Origin: Thunnus maccoyii
Taxonomy: Eukaryota > Chordata > Actinopteri > Scombriformes > Scombridae
Direction: 5' to 3'
Length of the DNA: 64,000 nucleotides
NCBI RefSeq assembly: GCF_910596095.1
Contig: NC_056538.1
Coordinates: forward strand, 33,413,922 to 33,477,921
In this document: piece after piece, positions 24,419-36,737 of the stretch
Numbering within the stretch: position 1 is the stretch's first letter
Layout of the letters: the number at the start of each line of letters is the position of its first letter
Notes under the pieces: model-generated
Database searches by the model: none
Told to the model about the DNA's origin: nothing
Seen by the model: only the letters and a program-made list of their open reading frames with translations
Made by a program: the position numbers and the translations under genes

Positions 24419-25134
24419 CATCCGTCCATCCATAAATCCAGTCATCCATAAATCCATCCAGTCATCCATCCATCCATCCATCCATCCATCCATAAATCCA
24501 GTCATCCATCCATCCATCCATAAATCCATACATCCATCCATCCATCCATAAATCCAGTCATCCATAAATCCATCCAGTCATCCATCCATCCATCCATCCA
24601 TCCATCCATCCATCCATCCATCCATCCATAAATCCAGTCATCCATCCATCCATCCATCCATCCATCCATCCATCCATCCATCCATAAATCCAGTCATCCA
24701 TCCATCCATCCATAAATCCATACATCCATCCATCCATCCATAAATCCAGTCATCCATAAATCCATCCAGTCATCCATCCATCCATCCATCCATCCATCCA
24801 TAAATCCAGTCATCCATCCATCCATCCATAAATCCATAAATCCATCCATCCATAAATCCAGTCATCCATAAATCCATCCATCCATCCAGTCATCCATCCA
24901 TCCATCCATCCATAAATCCAGTCATTCATCCATCCATCCATCCATCCATCCATCCATAAATCCAGTCATCCATAAATCCATCCAGTCATCCATCCATCCA
25001 TCCATCCATCCATCCATCCATAAATCCAGTCATCCATAAATCCATCCAGTCATCCATCCATCCATCCATCCATAAATCCAGTCATCCATCCATCCATCCA
25101 TAAATCCATCCATCCATAAATCCATCCATCCATT
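24419..25134. repeat. (ATCC)n satellite block with interspersed variants
   Basis: About 715 bp of CATC tetranucleotide repeat interrupted by CATAAATCCAGT units in higher-order patterns. Confidence 0.95.
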
Positions 25135-26540
25135 TGTTATCCAGTTAGTCTGATTATCTAAACTGGAAATTTCAAGTAAAATCAATGAACTTGTGTATTC
25201 ACATTAAATTAATGGCAAAAGATTAATTGATTCCATTAAATTCCTGTATGATGTTTCACATGTATGAACAAATGAATTGATGCGATGCAACAGGTGCAGA
25301 AGATCAGCTGAACGTTACAACTAAACATCCAACAACAACGATCCACAAACCACAGAAACAACACACTAACATGTCTGCATGTGACAGGAGAAGACAAAAT
25401 GTTCACTCTCAGAGTTAAAAACTCAAACGGGTCCTCAGAGAGTCAGAAGAAGAGCAGACAAACACACACACACGGTTCAGCAGGTTGAGTGGTCAAACAG
25501 TGACACCTGGTGAGTCATTTGAACATGAATCTTCACTGTCAGGAGAGAAATCTGTTGCTTTGTCTGTTTAGTGTCTGTTTTACTGTTTTGGGTGAGAAGA
25601 AATTACATTTATTGTGGATAATTTTGATCAATCAAACATTTTCTGATCCCATCATCTGACAGAGCTGCGGTCAAAACCTGTTTACGTCACATAAAGTATA
25701 CACAAAGTTAATAAACAGAACCAGAAATGTGACAGACTGAACATTTGTTCAGTGTTACAGGTTCTGCTCTTGTTCTCACAGTTAAATGACTCAGCAGCAG
25801 CTGTCAATCAGCTCATTGACCTCAGCTGAGTTTGTGCAGAAATATGCTGCAAAAACAGCCAAAACTAGTTATTTTTTCCCTTGAAATCCTGCAGCAGTAT
25901 GAGATGATTCCTCTTCTTCATGCTGCAGTTTCTGTCAATAAAGAATTTTCTGGAAGTAAGTTCAAACTTAAATTGTAGGAAATCCAGTTTTATGTTAAGT
26001 AAAGTTTCATCCTGATTTTCCCAAAATGACGAATGAAGAAAAAGACAACCAGAAATACAAAATACAGAACATTCATTTCATACCAGAGTGGATCATTTTA
26101 TATTTTACATCTGTCCTGATGAACCAACTCGGTCTATTTCACCCTCACTTTGTCATCTTCTGAATCCTTTTTCGTTGTTGTGTTTTTTCCAAACACAACA
26201 ACGCTGATAGAAAACATCAGGAAGTTCAAGAACAATATGAGAGAGAATCACAGCACTTCTTTAAATACAAATCTTTATTTATCAAAAAACTGAGGCTTAA
26301 CATCATCCAGCAGGTCCATCTCAGTACAGAACACACAGCATGCAAGTGTTTATTTTCCAATAAAGTTAATTAAAACTCTAATTTGATAAAGTAAAATTAT
26401 GTTTTTCTCATCTGCTCAGCTTTTGTTAAAATGTTACAGTCATTTTTGAGGATTCAGTCTGAAGCAGCTTTAGGTCACTTGTACAGTAACTGGTTTAAAA
26501 TCATCAGAGATAATGAGATGTAAGGTTGAGAAATGACTTA
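25135..26540. other. intergenic, nothing recognised
   Basis: AT-rich sequence without supported genes or clear element ends. Confidence 0.4.
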
Positions 26541-26655
26541 TTCACTGCAAGATGGACAAAATGGAGAATATATTTGTTGGAATAAAGAATGTAGTTGGTG
26601 GTTTATCCCTCTCATATGCCTTAAAATCTAATTTACCTTCTGTTTGCTTTTCCAA

Positions 26656-27118
26656 CATGAAGAGTTTGGTCTCGTTAGTTTGTTTAAAAACGGCTCCAAA
26701 GACTAATAACAGCATCATGTTTTCAGTCTCTGGAGAGTAGTTCTGTGTACGGCAGACGCCACTGAGCATGTGCAGGAACACGGTTCTGTTTACAGCAAAG
26801 TTGTACTGAAGTTTTTTACAATGTACAGTGTAGTACACAACAAGTTAGTGAAGAACCGTGTTCCTGCACATGCTCAGTAGCATCTGCCTTACACAGAACT
26901 ACTCTCCAGAGACTGAAAACATGATGCTGTTATTAGTCTTTGGAGCCGTTTTTAAACAAACTAACGAGACCAAACTCTTCATGATGAAGGAACATGTGAC
27001 CCAGTGCAGCGGAATGGCTCATTGATGTGTTTTTAATAAGATATATCAGGCTTTAATATACACACACAATACTTGTTAGTAGATCAGTTCATTGTTGATT
27101 TGGATCCAAACATGAGAT
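26656..27118. mobile_element. fold-back repeat with 130-bp arms
   Basis: The left arm 26656-26785 is the reverse complement of 26853-26983 at high identity: CGTTAGTTTGTTTAAAAACG against its partner, and GAGCATGTGCAGGAACACGG against its partner. A loop of about 67 bp separates them. The sequence outside the right arm to 27118 is shared with 24163-24375. Confidence 0.8.
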
Positions 27119-28071
27119 TTGTTGACAAGAAGAAAAATATAGAAAATTTCCAGACATATCCTTTAATCTTCAGAAAGAAACACTACAGGATCAGACCTGA
27201 TTAAACTGGATTTCATTTGTTCCGGGTCTGACTCAAGTCCTGGTTTTAGGAACCAACTGGACCTGTAAAGACCTCAATGACTGAACAGCTGGAGCTTCTG
27301 CCGTGTAAAAAATATTATAATATAAATGAATGTGACTCGTTAAAGAAGAGATTTTGTGTTAGAAAACACAACAGATTTATGAGTCAGATATATAAAATGA
27401 AGCATTTTCCAGTTATTTTACAATAGAGGTGAATTATTTTCAATTAAAAAGCATCTTCTTGTCAGTGTTTCATTCTGTTTTTACTTGTGATATTTTCTCA
27501 CCTGCTAATGAAGGAACCAAATGCTGCGTTCAGGTGTTGTGGATAAAGATGGAAAAAGGAGGTGCTGGATTCAGACACATTCTGGTGTGATTGAGTCTGT
27601 CCAACACTTTGATCCAGAGACATTTTAACAAGTACTGACCATGAAAACAGACATTCACGGTATTCCTGCTCCTCAGGGGATGAACCCCAACATGGTTAAC
27701 ATTTCCTCTTGTACACAGGAAAATATTTTAATAATAAATCTAATGTTTATCAGTTTGTTTTTTTCCAAAATGTTACTTACTGTGGCTGCAATGAACACTG
27801 CTGCCTCTAGGGGACGATAGAAGGACATACAGCATGTTGTTTGTTTAGTTTTTATGGATTTACTTGTAATGATCAAATGTTATATTTTATCTTAGAAAAA
27901 CAACATCCATCAAGTGACAGCGCCCTCTAGTGGCCACAGAAATTATGACTCTTTTCTGTCTGGAGCGACAGAGGAAGTAGTGTGATGTTATTCTGTACTG
28001 TTCGTGTCCTGTTTTGTAAAACTGAAAACTGGTATTTTTGTAGTCATCCTGCTGATCAGATTATAAAACAT
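27119..28071. other. intergenic, downstream of the alternative il1rap end
   Basis: Would contain the 3' UTR end of the long il1rap isoform. No convincing polyadenylation signal could be chosen. Confidence 0.35.
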
Positions 28072-28362
28072 GTAAAGGTACAGTATGTAGAATTTAGTGG
28101 CATCTAGCAGAACAGACTTTGCAGATATGGAATATAATATTCATAAGTATGTTTTAATTAGTGTATAATCACCTGAAAATAAGAATCGTTGTTTTCGTTA
28201 CCTTAGAATGAGCCCTTTATATCTACAGAGGGAGCTGGTCGTCTTCCATGGAAGGCGGCCATGTTTCTACAGTAGCCCAGAACAGACAAACCAGTTTGTC
28301 AGTTTGTTGCAATCTGCAACTTCACCACTAGATGCCACTAAATCCTACAGACTGGTCCTTTA
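28072..28362. mobile_element. MITE just downstream of il1rap
   Basis: About 290 bp with inverted ends: TAAAGGTACAGTATGTAGAA on the left and the complement of TAAAGGACCAGTCTGTAGGA on the right. Both continue as TTTAGTGGCATCTAG. No coding capacity. It would lie in the 3' UTR of the longer isoform. Confidence 0.75.
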
Positions 28363-28527
28363 ACTGTGTCGTCCTCAAGGCCAGTTACAAAACAATCATT
28401 TTGTCATTTAATTCGGAGAACTTGTTCTAATTTCAAAATCAGTAAAAAGTAAAAAGTTTGTTTCAAAGGCTGAGTTTGGTTTTGGGGGGGAGGGGGGGGT
28501 GGGGTTAGTGTCAGGGGAGCGTCCCCT

Positions 28528-29378
28528 TCACCTGGAACCAATCATCTGCTGTTGTTTGTGTTTTCCTCCGTCCAGCTGACAGGTAGGGAGGGCGGAGTCA
28601 CAGTCCACATCAGGAGCCAGGTCAGGTACGGGGGCGGGGTCAGGAGTACAGTGAGCATCATGGGCGGGGTCAGGAATCGGGGCAGGGTCTGTTTCCGGGA
28701 CAGGGTCAGACCTGATCTCAGTCCTGTCAGGTGACACCTGCTGTATCTCTACTGTAAGCTCCACCCCCGTGTCCTCCACCTGACTGACAAAGTCAGCGCC
28801 CCCCGAGCAGCTGTGCTGTGGCTCCTTGCCTCTGCCATTTGACCCCGCCTCCCTGCATGCCCCCTCCCTCTTCACCTTACCCCTCCCTCTAGGTGGGGCA
28901 TGTCTGTCTCTGCGGCTCTGGTTGGCTGAGGCCCGCCTGTTTCTACGGCACTGATTGGCTCCTGCTCTGTCTCTCTGCTTCTGGCTGTGGATGGATTGCG
29001 CCCTCTGCAGCGCCAGCATGGCGAGGTCAGAGTGAGACGACGTGCTGTCTATCAGCCTCCTGCCGAGAGCCAGCGGCCGCAGCGGCAACGCCAGCCTCAG
29101 CCGCAGCCAGAAGCGTGACCGCCGCGACTCGGATCGACTCCCTCGCCACGTCACTGTGGTGGCGGCGGCCTGCCGGAGCTGAGCCACCTCCACACAGGGA
29201 AGTTTACTGACTGAGCGGTAAGTGACAGCAACAATGGAGGCATGGTGGCCGTGTTGGACGTACAGACCCAGGCGACACTCCAGCAGGCTGAAGCTCTTTT
29301 CTGCCAGGAAGTTGGGGCTGAGGACGAAGAGTAGGCGGCGGCTTCGCTGCATCGAGTGCACGATGGCCTCCGACAGAT
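28528..29378 (-). CDS. il1rap: il1rap alternative terminal TIR exon, IL-1RAcPb type
   Basis: 851 nt, acceptor TTGTCAG, stop at 28528-28530. Joined to the TIR exon at 36528-36671 it reads NLSEAIVHSMQRSRRLLFVL, then SPNFLAEKSFSLLECRLGLY, a degenerate box 3 (RFWLRLRLALPLRPL), and STSSHSDLAML. The brain-specific human IL-1RAcPb exon has EAVFDFIQRSRR, VTEKSISMLE, KALRLALPLRSL and SSQSDISL at the same places. About 150 residues of tail follow, first rich in Arg/Gln, then in Asp/Pro/Ala. In mammals this isoform is neuronal and does not support ordinary IL-1 signalling. Same use here is inferred. It could also be a separate TIR gene fragment, but the phase fit and position argue against that. Confidence 0.88.
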
Positions 29379-32300
29379 CTGACAACACAACAACTTTACA
29401 TCAGTACAAGAAGAAGACAGCTGAGATGGTGTTTGAATGCAGATTGTGTTCACTGTGTTAACTGTCTGAAAAAATGTATGAAAAAAGTGTTTGGTTTGGT
29501 AAATGTACATCTGGTTAACTTCCTCACTTTAAACAAAGCAGCACACAGTCGCTTCCCTGAAGTTTTCCATAGGAAGCCTCCTGACTTTTCATCTAGTGCC
29601 ACTAACAGGTCAAAACATGCTACTGTTAGAATGCTAAATGTATGCATGTTAATGTTGTTTGAAGGGAGGGCTAACTCTGATGAAGGCCATAAGCCGAAAC
29701 ACATTGGTTATTCTTATTAAAGTTATTCTTTATACTACAGATGCCCTTTTAGTATGTTCCTGTTAGCATGAAGCTCAAATCAGAGCTGATCAAGCCTAAA
29801 TTCAGCTGATGTTGATAAAGAACACCTGGCTTGGCCCTAAACACCTTAGAAACACATTATCTAATGATATAGCTACTCTGGATGGCATTACCCTGGCCTC
29901 CAGCACCACCGTAAGGAATCTTTGATCAGGATATGTCCTTTAACTCCCACATAAATCAAATTTCAAAGACTGCCTTTTTTCACTTACATAATATCGCAAA
30001 AAATCAGGCACATCCTGTCTCTAAAAGATGCAGAAAAACTAGTTCACGCATTTGTTACTTCTAGGCTGGATTATTGCAATTCCTTATTATCAGGCTGCCC
30101 TAACAAGTCTCTAAAGACTCTCCAGCTGGTCCAGAATGCAGCTGCACGTGTTCTGACTAAAACTAGAAAAAGAGATCACATTTCTCCCATTTTAGCTTCA
30201 CTACATTGGCTTCCTGTAAAATCTAGAGTAGAATTTAAAATCCTTCTCCTAACTTACAAAGCCCTTAATAGTCAGGAACCATCATATCTTGAAGAGCTCA
30301 TAGTACCGTATTATCCCACTAGAACACTGCGCTCCCAGTATGCAGCTTACTGGTGGTTCCTACAGTCTTTAAAAGTAGAATGGGAGGCAGAGCCTTCAGC
30401 TATCAGGCTCCTCTCTTGTGGAACCATCTTCCAGATTCAGTCCGGGGTGCAGACACCCTCTCTATGTTTAAGAGTAGGCTTAAAACTTTCCTTTTTGATA
30501 AAGCTTATAGTTAGGGCCGACCAGGCTCGCCTTGGATCAGCCCTTAGTTATGCTGCTATAGGCCTAGACTGCTGGGGGACTTCCCATGATGCACTGAGCT
30601 CCTCTCTCCTCCTCCTCCTCTCCATCTGTATGCATTCATGTAAAATCAATGCATGTCACTAACTTTGCTTCTTCCCCGGAGTTTTTTGTGCTTTCTCATC
30701 TCACAGGAAACCCTGGGTTGCAGGCCAAGCCTTCGCGGTCCTTCGCAGTCCTGTTGGCATCCTTCCCAGGCTGTTGCTACTGCTGTTGCTATTGTTATGA
30801 TTGTTGTTATTCTGTCCCCCCCTCCCTTTCCCTCTCTCTTTCTCTCTCTCAGCCCAACCGGTCAAAGCAGATGGCCGCCCACCAAGAGCCGGGTTCTGCT
30901 TGAGGTTTCTACCCGTTAAAGGGGAGTTTTTCCTCACCGCTGCCGCCAAGTGCTGCTCATGGGGGAATTGTTGGGTCTCTGTAAATTAAAGAGTACGGTC
31001 TGGACCTGCTCTAAGTGCCCTGAGATGACTTTTGTTGTGATTTAACACTATATAAATAAAAATTGATTGTTTTTAATTATGTACCAGTGCTGCTAATGTG
31101 GCTATAAACTGTTAGCATTGCTATAATTCCTGCCTCCCACTCAGCTGCTGGTTTCATTTAATTGAAAAACAAACAAAACCAACATGCACAAACTCAAAAC
31201 CTGCTGCAGACTGATAATTCAACATTTTGTCAAGTTAATTCATGAAGAATGTTTTGGTAAACTTTATTAATGCTAATAAGTGCAGATTGATTTAAACTCT
31301 GCACTGTTTATCTAAAAATGAAATTTAAATGTTAATGCACAGAAGTATATAATAGACATAAGTGTTGTACAAGTGTAGAATCTGTGATTTCACATTTAAC
31401 TACTGGAGCCAAAATAATAATTGCAAGAATTATATTTGTTACTATGCGTGAATTATGATCCTAACTACATACTGTATATGTGTGTATTTAAGGAAGTGAA
31501 AGACATGAAATGAAGCACGTTGAAATGAATAATGATGGCAACATAATACCAGATGAAAAATTCATTTATTAAAAAAAAAAAGAAATATTGTAGACTGCTA
31601 AAATAGGAAATTTAGAGCATGACAAAGTGCAGGATTGATGTGCATTCTCCCATAACAATTCTGTTTTTTAAAGTGTTAAAAATGAATAGCACGGTACATT
31701 CTTAAAAGAAAGTAACTATAGTAGATTTACTGTTGATATAGTGAATGTAGAAAAATAAAAATAGCGACAAAAACATCAACAAAACACAGAAAGTGCACAG
31801 TAATAGTAACATTTGAAGGTAAAGGTTAGGTAGGATTTACTTTGTTTATACATTTTCTGTGACTAATATTTAAAACATTGCAGTACATGGATCCCTCCTG
31901 TCTGTGTTTCCTATAACATTTTATAGCTGTGTTGCTATAAAACGAATCTATTGCATGTGATCTTGTGCATCTATTTCTACGCAGATGACACTCAACTCTA
32001 TTTCAGTGTTTTTACCACAGCAGTGTTTAAGTGTATCAAAATGCAAAACCCCCCGACTTATTGCTAGAGATACAAATACAGTTTTCACCCCAGGAAACTA
32101 GAATTTTACTTCAATTTTGTACTGTTTTTCCTGATTTTCTTTCATTTTTAAAATATTTCACTTCATTACAAATAAGAAGTCAATACATGTTAGCCACTCT
32201 AGTGGTGCAGCTTTAGGGATGGAAATGTTGTTCAGTCCACCACTTTGGTCCATATTGAAATATCTCAACAACTACTGAGAAGATTGTAATGAAACTTTGT

Positions 32301-35300
32301 ACAGATATTCATGGGGCTCAGAGGATTACGCCTGCTGACTTTAGTGATCTTCTGATTTTTCCTCTAGCACCACCATGAGATCAAATGTACAATTTTTCCA
32401 AAAACTTAAGTTAATCATAGGATACCTGTAAAACTAATGACTCCTTTCAGCCTCAGCTGTCCAAACACTGTGTGCTAACATGCTAATGCTAGAACGCTAA
32501 ACATTAAATATGCACATGCTAATGTTAGCATTAAGCTCAAAGCACAGGTTGACATGGAGGCTGTCAAGCGCAGTCTGAAATGTCCTAAAATGCTTGTTTT
32601 ATTGCAACAAGTGCAGTTTATATCACTTTTTCTATTGTGTCTCCTGGCACATTTTTGATATATTTTGCCTTGATTGACGGGTGTCTCATCGTATCAGCTG
32701 CTGTGATTGATTGCTTCTGCCCTTTTTGCACAAGCAGTAAGATGTAAAACAAAATTCCAGGCCTCAAAATGCACACATGCAGTAGTGGTTCATTTCATGT
32801 AAAATACTGCATCCATATGATGATCTGTGATCTGGAAAGACACTCTGGCATCATACAATATACAGTGATAATGAACAGATAGTGTGAGATGAAAAGTGAG
32901 GTATGATAATGAGAGAACTAATACTGAAGCCAGGAAACAAAAAGGTATTAATCTGAGAAGTATTGCGCATTTTTTTTTACTGTTTTACTTGTTCTGTTGC
33001 TCTTTGGATGCTGTTGACTGAGTGTTTTGTCTCTCTTCTGTATTCTTTTTAAATAACTCTTCCTCTCCAGGATGACTTCAGGACAGAAATATCCACCAAC
33101 TCTTTGGTTTCTCAGCACCCGCTGTACGATACTTTCTGATCACATTCTTGCTCTCCTCATTTTAGCTCTTCAACTGGTAAGACTAATGATAGTTAAATCA
33201 TCAGGATGTTGCTGTGGCTGCAATGAATACTGCGGCCTGTAGGGGGCAGTAGGAGTTAGCTAATTTAGCTCTTTTGCTAGCAAGTGCTAAATAATTAGCA
33301 ACAAAGATTGAACTGAAATGGCTTTGAACCACCCAAATATAATTTGCTCATGACAGTTGATTAGTTACTGCAAATAGAGCTGCAACAATTGGTTGATTAA
33401 TCGAAAATTAAGTGGTAACTTTTTGAAAACTGATTAATCTTTTCTTTTTGTCATTTTTCAAGCAAAAATGCCAAACGTTCTTTGGTTCCTGATTGTCAAA
33501 TGTGACGATTTGCTGTTTTTCTTTGTCATATATGACAGAAAATTGAATACTGAAACAGCCATAGTGAAAACATAATCATGAGCCCTGAGAAACTGTGAAT
33601 GACATGTCTTTTACTATTTTTAACATTTAATTGACGAGAGAGAATAAGAATTGGCAAATTAATCGATAGTGAAAATTGTTAGTTGCAGCTGTAATTACCC
33701 AGTTTACATCTTGATGATGACTGTTTGTCTCACCAGAACGTATTATTACATACTGATGTATTCAAGAAGTTTAGCTAAATTTGTTAAATGAAAAGAAAAG
33801 TTTTGAGTTTTGAAGAAATGTTGAAAATTCATAAGGCACTAAAAAGTGTAACTGGATCTCAAGGCCTGTACTGAAACTGGTTTTAAATGTGTGATATTCT
33901 ACTGAGCCTGAGGTACAAATTGAACGGAGAAGAACTGCAGAGCCAGAACTCTCATTTAGAGCACGAAAACATCTTGAAGAATAAAGATGAAAATGCGACT
34001 TCCTGTTCAAGCTGTCCCACAGATCTGTTGACTGTTGCACCTCCAGGTCTCAGTCATAATGACGTAATACTGTTTATCATGTCTCTAACATGTCTGTGCT
34101 GGTTTTGTTGACGCATCAAAGTTCAGATCATGTGACTGTTGCAGACCTACGTCACATCTACGCTGCAGAGCTGAAGACTTTATGCGGCTCTTTGACCATG
34201 TTGGTGATGAGGCCTGTCTGGGAGTTGGTGCTGTTCTGACTGTGCAGCCTCATCAAGGCCACTTCCTTACTGTTGTCCTCCTCCCCGCTGCTAACCGTCC
34301 TCACAGGTAACTCCACCCTCAGCCTCTTCCAGAAGCGGGACGTCAGCTCCCTGGACTTTTCTCCCTTCCATCGGACCAGCGCCAGGGCCACCCGGGTCCT
34401 CCTCAGCTCCCTGACCCAGCCCTGCCACCGGATTGGCTTGTACTGGACAAGGATCACCCGCAGGTGTCCGCCCAGCGCCATGCCGTCAATACCGGCCTTC
34501 AGCTCCAGCAGGGCCTGGGAGCCCTGGGAGGCGTAGCCTGGGCTAACGACCACCAGGAGGCGCCGGCTACGAGCCACGAAACTCAGAGTCTCGTCTGTGA
34601 TGGCTGCAGGGAGAGAGGGATGAAGGTTAACGATGGGTTAATGGAGGGTTAATGGCGGGAAGATGGAGGGATGAAGTGTGTTCCTGTCTGTGTGTGTTGT
34701 TTGGTTCATCCATTCAACTTAGCAGTAGTAGCAGAAGTACTAACAGGAGTACTACAAGTATTACTGATAGCAATACGAGCAGTAACGGTTACAGCAGCAG
34801 CAGCAGCAGGAGGAGGAGTAGCAAAAGTATCAGAAATATTGTTGAAGTAGTGGCAGTAAAAGTCGTAGTAGTTGTAATAGCAGGCAAAGTAGCATTAGGA
34901 GGAGTCGTAACAAGAATACTAGGAGTACTACTAGTAGCTTAGGAGTACTACTAGTAGCTTTAGTAGTAGCAGCAGTAGGAGGACGAAAACTACAAGGGGG
35001 AGAGATAGAGGGTGCAACAAGAGTACCAGTAGCTGAAGTAGTGGTAGTAGTAGTAGTAGTAGTAGTAAGAGGAACAGTAGTAGTAGAAGAAGGAAGAGGA
35101 CGATGAGGAGTACAACAGTAGTACAAAGAATACTAGCACTATTATTTAGTAGAGCAGTAGTAGGAAGAAAAGTTGTAGGAGGAGGACAAATACTACAAAG
35201 GATAGAAGTAGTAGTTGCAAGTGTAATAGTAGAAGTAGCAAGAATATTGGCAGTAGTACTAGTTGCTGAAGTAATGGCAGTAAAAGTAGTAATTGTAACA

Positions 35301-36674
35301 GTAGTAGAAGTAGCATTAGATGGAGTAGCAACAGTAGTAGTAGAAGTAACAGGAGTACTAGCAGTACTATTAGGAGTAAGAAGAGTAGTAGAGGCAGCAG
35401 TGTAGGTGTAGCAGTATCAGTAGTAGTAGTAATAGTAGTTATTATAGTAGTAGGAGGAGAAGTACTGTAGCGACAGTAGTAGTAGAAGGAGCAACAATAC
35501 TAGCAGAAATACTAGTAGCTTAAGTAGTGCTAGGAAGAGTAGTAGTAGTAACACGTCTAGTAGCAACTGTACTAGCAGAAGCAGTATTAATACCAGAAAT
35601 ACTAGCAGTAGTTCTAGTAGCTGAAGTAGCAGCAGGTGTAGTTAAAGTTGTAGTACTCTTATCTTTTACTATTTGTAACAGTGTACTGTAGAGGTACTAT
35701 AGTTATCTGTAGTAGTATATTGTACTACGGTGGTTTACTTTACTGTACTGTCAGAATGTGTAGTGTACCAGTGTATGTGTGTGTACTGCAGTACTACATG
35801 TGTGTATTCACTCCCTGTGTGTACTGCAGTACTACATGTGTGTATTTCCTCCCTGTGTATACTGCAGTACTACATGTGTGTATTCCCTCCCCGTGTGTAC
35901 TGCAGTACTACGTGTGTGTACTCACTCCCTCCTGGCAGACTGTCAGAGTGTGTACTGTGGTACGTGTGTGTACTACATGTGTGTACTGTAGTATGTTTGT
36001 GTGCTGCAGTACTACATGTGTGTACTGTAGTATATGTGTGTACTGCAGTACTACGTGTGTACTGTAGTATATGTTTGTGTACTGTAGTATATGTTTGTGT
36101 ACTGTAGTATATGTTTGTGCGCTGCAGTACTACATGTGTGTACTGTAGTATATGTGTGTACTGCAGTACTACGTGTGTACTGTAGTATATGTTTGTGCGC
36201 TGCAGTACTGCATGTGTGTACTGTAGTATATGTTTGTATACTGCAGTACTACGTGTGTACTGTAGTATATATGTGTGTACTGCAGTACTACGTGTGTACT
36301 GTAGTATATGTGTGTACTGCAGTACTATATGTGTGTACTGCAGTACTGCATGTGTGTACTGTAGTATATGTTTGTGTACTGCAGTATTACATGTGTGTAC
36401 TGTAGTATATGTGTGTGTACTGCAGTACTACATGTGTGTACTGTAGTATATGTTTGTGTACTGCAGTACTACATGTGTGTACTATAGTATATGTGTGTGT
36501 ACTGCAGTACTACATGTGTGTACTCACTCCCTCCCGGCAGACTGTCTCTGTCAAAGATACACACTGAGTATCCGAGCTCGTTCTCCAGAACTCTGCGGAG
36601 CGTCGTCAGAACAAACTGTTCCTCCTCACCGTTCCTCGCATACGAGATGTACACATCATACTCCTTATCATCTG

Positions 36675-36737
<63 letters not shown>

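Noticed and set aside
24419..25134. Regularly spaced repeats that could suggest a CRISPR-like array
   Set aside because: Units are (ATCC)n with variants and no unique spacers; the genome is a fish.
28552..29461. Open frames on the + strand opposite the b-type exon
   Set aside because: Shadow frames of a GC-rich coding exon on the other strand, which has clear TIR homology.
35681..36446. Cys/Val/Tyr-rich open frames
   Set aside because: They come from the minisatellite and change with repeat phase; no domain or start context.
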